Shown: piece after piece, positions 6,144-8,204 of the stretch
Numbering within the stretch: the stretch's first letter is position 1
Layout: the number at the start of each line of letters is the position of its first letter
From: Firmicutes bacterium AF25-13AC
GTDB lineage: Bacteria; Bacillota; Clostridia; Lachnospirales; Lachnospiraceae
Direction: 5' to 3'
DNA length: 8,204 nucleotides
Assembly (NCBI GenBank): GCA_003478935.1
Contig: QUFP01000073.1
Coordinates: 1 to 8,204 of the forward strand
Notes under the pieces: model-generated
What the model was told of the DNA's origin: nothing
The model's input: the letters and a program-made list of their open reading frames with translations, nothing else
Databases searched by the model: none
Position numbers and translations under genes: made by a program

Positions 6144-6334
6144 CCGACACCCAGAGAAACAAACGCCCTGCCCGCCGCCCGGACTGCGTGACCGAAACGA
6201 GGATAGGCAACACAATCCTTGTGGTGTCTGGCTTTTTCAAGGAGGGGGCGACCGACACCGCCGCTGACAAGATGATGAAAGTGCTGGAAGCAGAAGCCGC
6301 CGCCGGATATTTGACCTGTGATAAGCCTGATTGA
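6140..6334 (+). CDS. Transposon-encoded protein, TnpW family
   Basis: This encodes 64 residues. Features are a basic N-terminus (QRNKRPARRP), a central strand-like segment (ETRIGNTILVVSGFFKEGATDTAADKMMKVLE), and a short tail ending TCDKPD. It matches the TnpW family, named from Tn4451-type elements, whose members sit directly before or near the large serine recombinase gene. The function is not established. The T-R-I-G-N-T-x-x-x-V-S-G-F-F core with a predicted helix is the recognisable part. The start is ATG 6140, fused to the ATPase stop as ATGA, with AAAGGAG (6125-6131) 8 bases upstream. The same frame stays open to about 6038, but that part lies inside the ATPase gene and has no start site. 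Confidence 0.85.
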   Translation: MTDTQRNKRPARRPDCVTETRIGNTILVVSGFFKEGATDTAADKMMKVLEAEAAAGYLTCDKPD

Positions 6335-6392
6335 AAAACCGTCATTTTTACCGACCGTAAAGAAGCAGATTTGACGCTTTTGCCGCTATACA

Positions 6393-6445
6393 GACAGCCG
6401 CCCCATGTGGTACAATCAAGGTACGGAATAGTGGGGCTGGCTGTC
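6393..6445 (+). promoter_or_regulatory. Promoter set between inverted repeats, upstream of the recombinase
   Basis: TGGTACAAT (6408-6416) is an extended -10 box with no good -35. It lies between GACAGCCGCCCCA (6393-6405) and TGGGGCTGGCTGTC (6432-6445), which are complementary apart from one extra base. A start near 6423 would put the left arm upstream of the transcript and the right arm inside it. The repeat is therefore more likely an operator bound as DNA than an RNA hairpin. It suggests that the recombinase is transcribed separately from tnpW and is possibly self- or RepA-regulated. A TTGACG at 6371-6376 is too far from the -10 to pair with it. Confidence 0.45.
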
Positions 6446-6461
6446 GGAAACGGAGGAATTT

Positions 6462-8087
6462 ATGTTAAGACAGACCACCCAGCAACTCATTACCGCCCTT
6501 TACCCAAGACTGTCCCATGAGGACGAGCTGCAAGGCGAGAGCAATTCCATTTCCAACCAAAAGAGGATTTTGGAAACCTATGCCAAACAGAATGGATTTT
6601 CTAATCTGCGCTGGTACACCGACGACGGTTATTCCGGTGCGAACTTTCAAAGACCCGGATTTCAAGCCATGCTTGCAGACATTGAAGCAGGGAAAGTCGG
6701 GACAGTTATCGTCAAGGATATGTCGAGGTTAGGGCGAAACTACTTACAGGTGGGAATGTACACAGAAATGATTTTCCCACAGAAAGGTGTCCGCTTCATC
6801 GCTATCAATGACGGAGTGGACAGCGCACAGGGGGAAAATGATTTTGCCCCGCTGCGGAACATTTTTAACGAATGGCTGGTGAGAGATACGAGCAAGAAAA
6901 TCAAGGCAGTAAAACGCTCTAAGGGCATGAGCGGAAAGCCCATCACAAGCAAGCCCGTCTATGGCTACCTCATGGACGAGGACGAAAACTTTATCATTGA
7001 CGAGGAAGCCGCCCCGGTGGTACGGCAGATTTACAGCCTTTGCCTTGCCGGGAACGGTCCGACCAAGATAGCCCGTATGCTGACCGAGCAGCAAATCCCC
7101 ACGCCGGGGACGCTGGAATACCGCAGGACGGGCAGCACCCGCCGCTACCACCCCGGCTATGAGTGCAAGTGGGCGACCAATACCGTGGTTCATCTGCTGG
7201 AAAACCGGGAATATACGGGCTGTCTGGTAAACTTTAAGACCGAGAAGCCGTCCTACAAGCTGAAACACAGCATAGAAAATCCCCCGGAAAAGCAGGCGGT
7301 TTTTGAGAACCACCATGAGCCTATCATTGACCGGGAAACGTGGGAACGGGTGCAGGAGTTACGCAAGCAGCGCAAACGCCCCAACCGTTATGACGAAGTG
7401 GGCTTGTTCTCCGGCATACTCTTTTGTGCCGACTGCGGCAGCGTCATGTACCAGCAGCGATACCAGACGGACAAGCGCAAGCAGGACTGTTATATCTGCG
7501 GAAGCTACAAGAAACGCACCGCCGACTGCACAGCGCACTTTATCCGCACTGACCTCTTGACCGCTGGCGTACTCTCCAATCTGCGGAAAGTTACCAGCTA
7601 TGCGGCAAAGCATGAAGCCCGGTTTATGAAGCTTTTAATCGAGCAGAATGAGGACGGGGACAGACGCAGGAACGCCGCCAAGAAAAAGGAGCTGGAAGCC
7701 GCCGAGAAACGCATAGCCGAGTTATCTGCTATCTTCAAGCGGCTGTATGAGGACAGCGTAACCGGGCGCATATCGGACGAGCGTTTCACAGAGCTGTCGG
7801 CAGACTATGAAGCCGAGCAGAAAGAACTGAAAGAACGTGCCGCCAGACTGCGGGAAGAACTTTCCAAAGCGCAGGAAGCCACCGCAAACGCTGAAAAGTT
7901 TATGAATGTGGTACGCAGGCACACTACCATTGAAGAACTTACCCCTACTCTGCTGCGGGAGTTTGTGGAGAAAATCGTTGTCCATGAAAGCGTTGCCCTT
8001 GACGGGAAACGCCGGGGCAAGTTACGCAGACAGGAAATCGAAATCTATTATTCTTTTGTCGGCAAGGTAGAACTGCCCGACACCTAA
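6462..8087 (+). CDS. Large serine recombinase (TnpX-like)
   Basis: This encodes 541 residues. Large serine recombinases cut both strands of two att sites through a serine linkage and integrate or excise the element. The resolvase-type catalytic domain (about 8-150) has Y-x-R-L-S at 14-18 with S18 as the nucleophile, Q-G-E-S-x-S-I-x-N-Q at 24-33, and D-M-S-R-L-G-R at 86-92, so the active-site arginines R16, R89 and R92 are present. The Recombinase domain follows (about 165-270). A zinc ribbon has C322-x2-C325, C346 and C356. A long charged coiled coil (about 400-475) leads to the DUF4368-like C-terminus. The start is ATG 6462 with GGAGG (6453-6457) 4 bases upstream. All domains appear complete and the length is normal for the TnpX-type branch, which typically uses GA at the crossover. 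It has its own promoter-like region and is the last gene of the module. Confidence 0.92.
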   Translation: MLRQTTQQLITALYPRLSHEDELQGESNSISNQKRILETYAKQNGFSNLRWYTDDGYSGANFQRPGFQAMLADIEAGKVGTVIVKDMSRLGRNYLQVGMYTEMIFPQKGVRFIAINDGVDSAQGENDFAPLRNIFNEWLVRDTSKKIKAVKRSKGMSGKPITSKPVYGYLMDEDENFIIDEEAAPVVRQIYSLCLAGNGPTKIARMLTEQQIPTPGTLEYRRTGSTRRYHPGYECKWATNTVVHLLENREYTGCLVNFKTEKPSYKLKHSIENPPEKQAVFENHHEPIIDRETWERVQELRKQRKRPNRYDEVGLFSGILFCADCGSVMYQQRYQTDKRKQDCYICGSYKKRTADCTAHFIRTDLLTAGVLSNLRKVTSYAAKHEARFMKLLIEQNEDGDRRRNAAKKKELEAAEKRIAELSAIFKRLYEDSVTGRISDERFTELSADYEAEQKELKERAARLREELSKAQEATANAEKFMNVVRRHTTIEELTPTLLREFVEKIVVHESVALDGKRRGKLRRQEIEIYYSFVGKVELPDT

Positions 8088-8095
8088 CCGCCCGA

Positions 8096-8142
8096 CCTAT
8101 CCGACATACCTCATGTGCCGGATAGGAACGGCAAAATTTTTT
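8096..8142 (+). terminator. Palindrome and T-tract after the recombinase
   Basis: CCTATCCG (8096-8103) pairs perfectly with CGGATAGG (8119-8126). ACAT (8104-8107) also pairs with ATGT (8113-8116) across a 2-base bulge. Six T follow at 8137-8142, but 10 bases after the stem, which is longer than usual for an intrinsic terminator. The palindrome could instead be a recombinase or end-binding site, since it sits where the module's right end is expected. The sequence turns AT-rich again just after it. Confidence 0.5.
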
Positions 8143-8204
8143 ACACTTCTATTACTTCTTTATCACACATAAGCAAAGAGCCAGGGCATGAAGCAGCTCA
8201 TGGC
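8143..8204. other. Right flank, no gene seen; truncated hairpin at the window edge
   Basis: The flank is AT-rich at first. Then CATGA (8187-8191) pairs with TCATG (8198-8202), and GCCA (8180-8183) could pair with the closing TGGC (8201-8204) in an alternative fold. The structure probably continues past the window. It includes CATGAAGCAG (8187-8196), also present at 1504-1513. Confidence 0.3.

Noticed and set aside
6371..6392. Promoter TTGACG with TATACA before the recombinase
   Set aside because: The spacer is only about 10 bases, too short for a functional sigma-70 type promoter.
1..8204. CRISPR array, tRNA or rRNA genes
   Set aside because: No regularly spaced repeats, no cloverleaf-like segments and no rRNA signature sequences were seen.

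Overview
The window joins two very different stretches of DNA. Bases 1 to about 1480 are strongly AT-rich and carry three small genes on the + strand, each behind a strong AAAGGAG-type ribosome binding site. Their products are a two-helix membrane protein resembling the DUF6199 family, a secreted protein of unknown family, and a lipoprotein with an Ig-like domain. From about 1485 to about 8130 the DNA is clearly GC-richer and carries a compact mobilization, replication and integration module. The gene families, the Shine-Dalgarno sites and the low-GC flank point to a gut-type Clostridia (Lachnospiraceae or Oscillospiraceae-like Firmicutes). The species cannot be named from the sequence.

The GC-rich module runs entirely on the + strand. 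It starts with an intrinsic terminator (1508-1543). A non-coding stretch of about 500 bases follows, with nested inverted repeats that look like an origin of transfer (1836-1941). Next come mobC, a MobA/VirD2-type relaxase gene broken by a single-base frameshift at about 2777, and a cysteine-rich VLP-domain protein gene. After a 130-base gap there is a translationally coupled set: a RepA_N-type replication initiator with candidate origin repeats inside its own gene, a DnaC-like ATPase, and a TnpW-family small protein. The last gene is a 541-residue large serine recombinase with its own promoter-like site set between inverted repeats, followed by a palindrome and T-tract.

The inferred working model is an integrative and mobilizable element. 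The serine recombinase would excise and insert it, the RepA/DnaC pair could replicate the excised circle, and MobC plus relaxase would nick oriT for transfer by a helper conjugation machine, since none is encoded here. As written, the relaxase is interrupted just before its histidine metal-binding motif, so this copy may not mobilize itself unless the frameshift is a sequencing error or is rescued. Neither end of the element is proven. The three AT-rich genes may be host DNA or cargo of a larger element, and they are the least understood part of the window.
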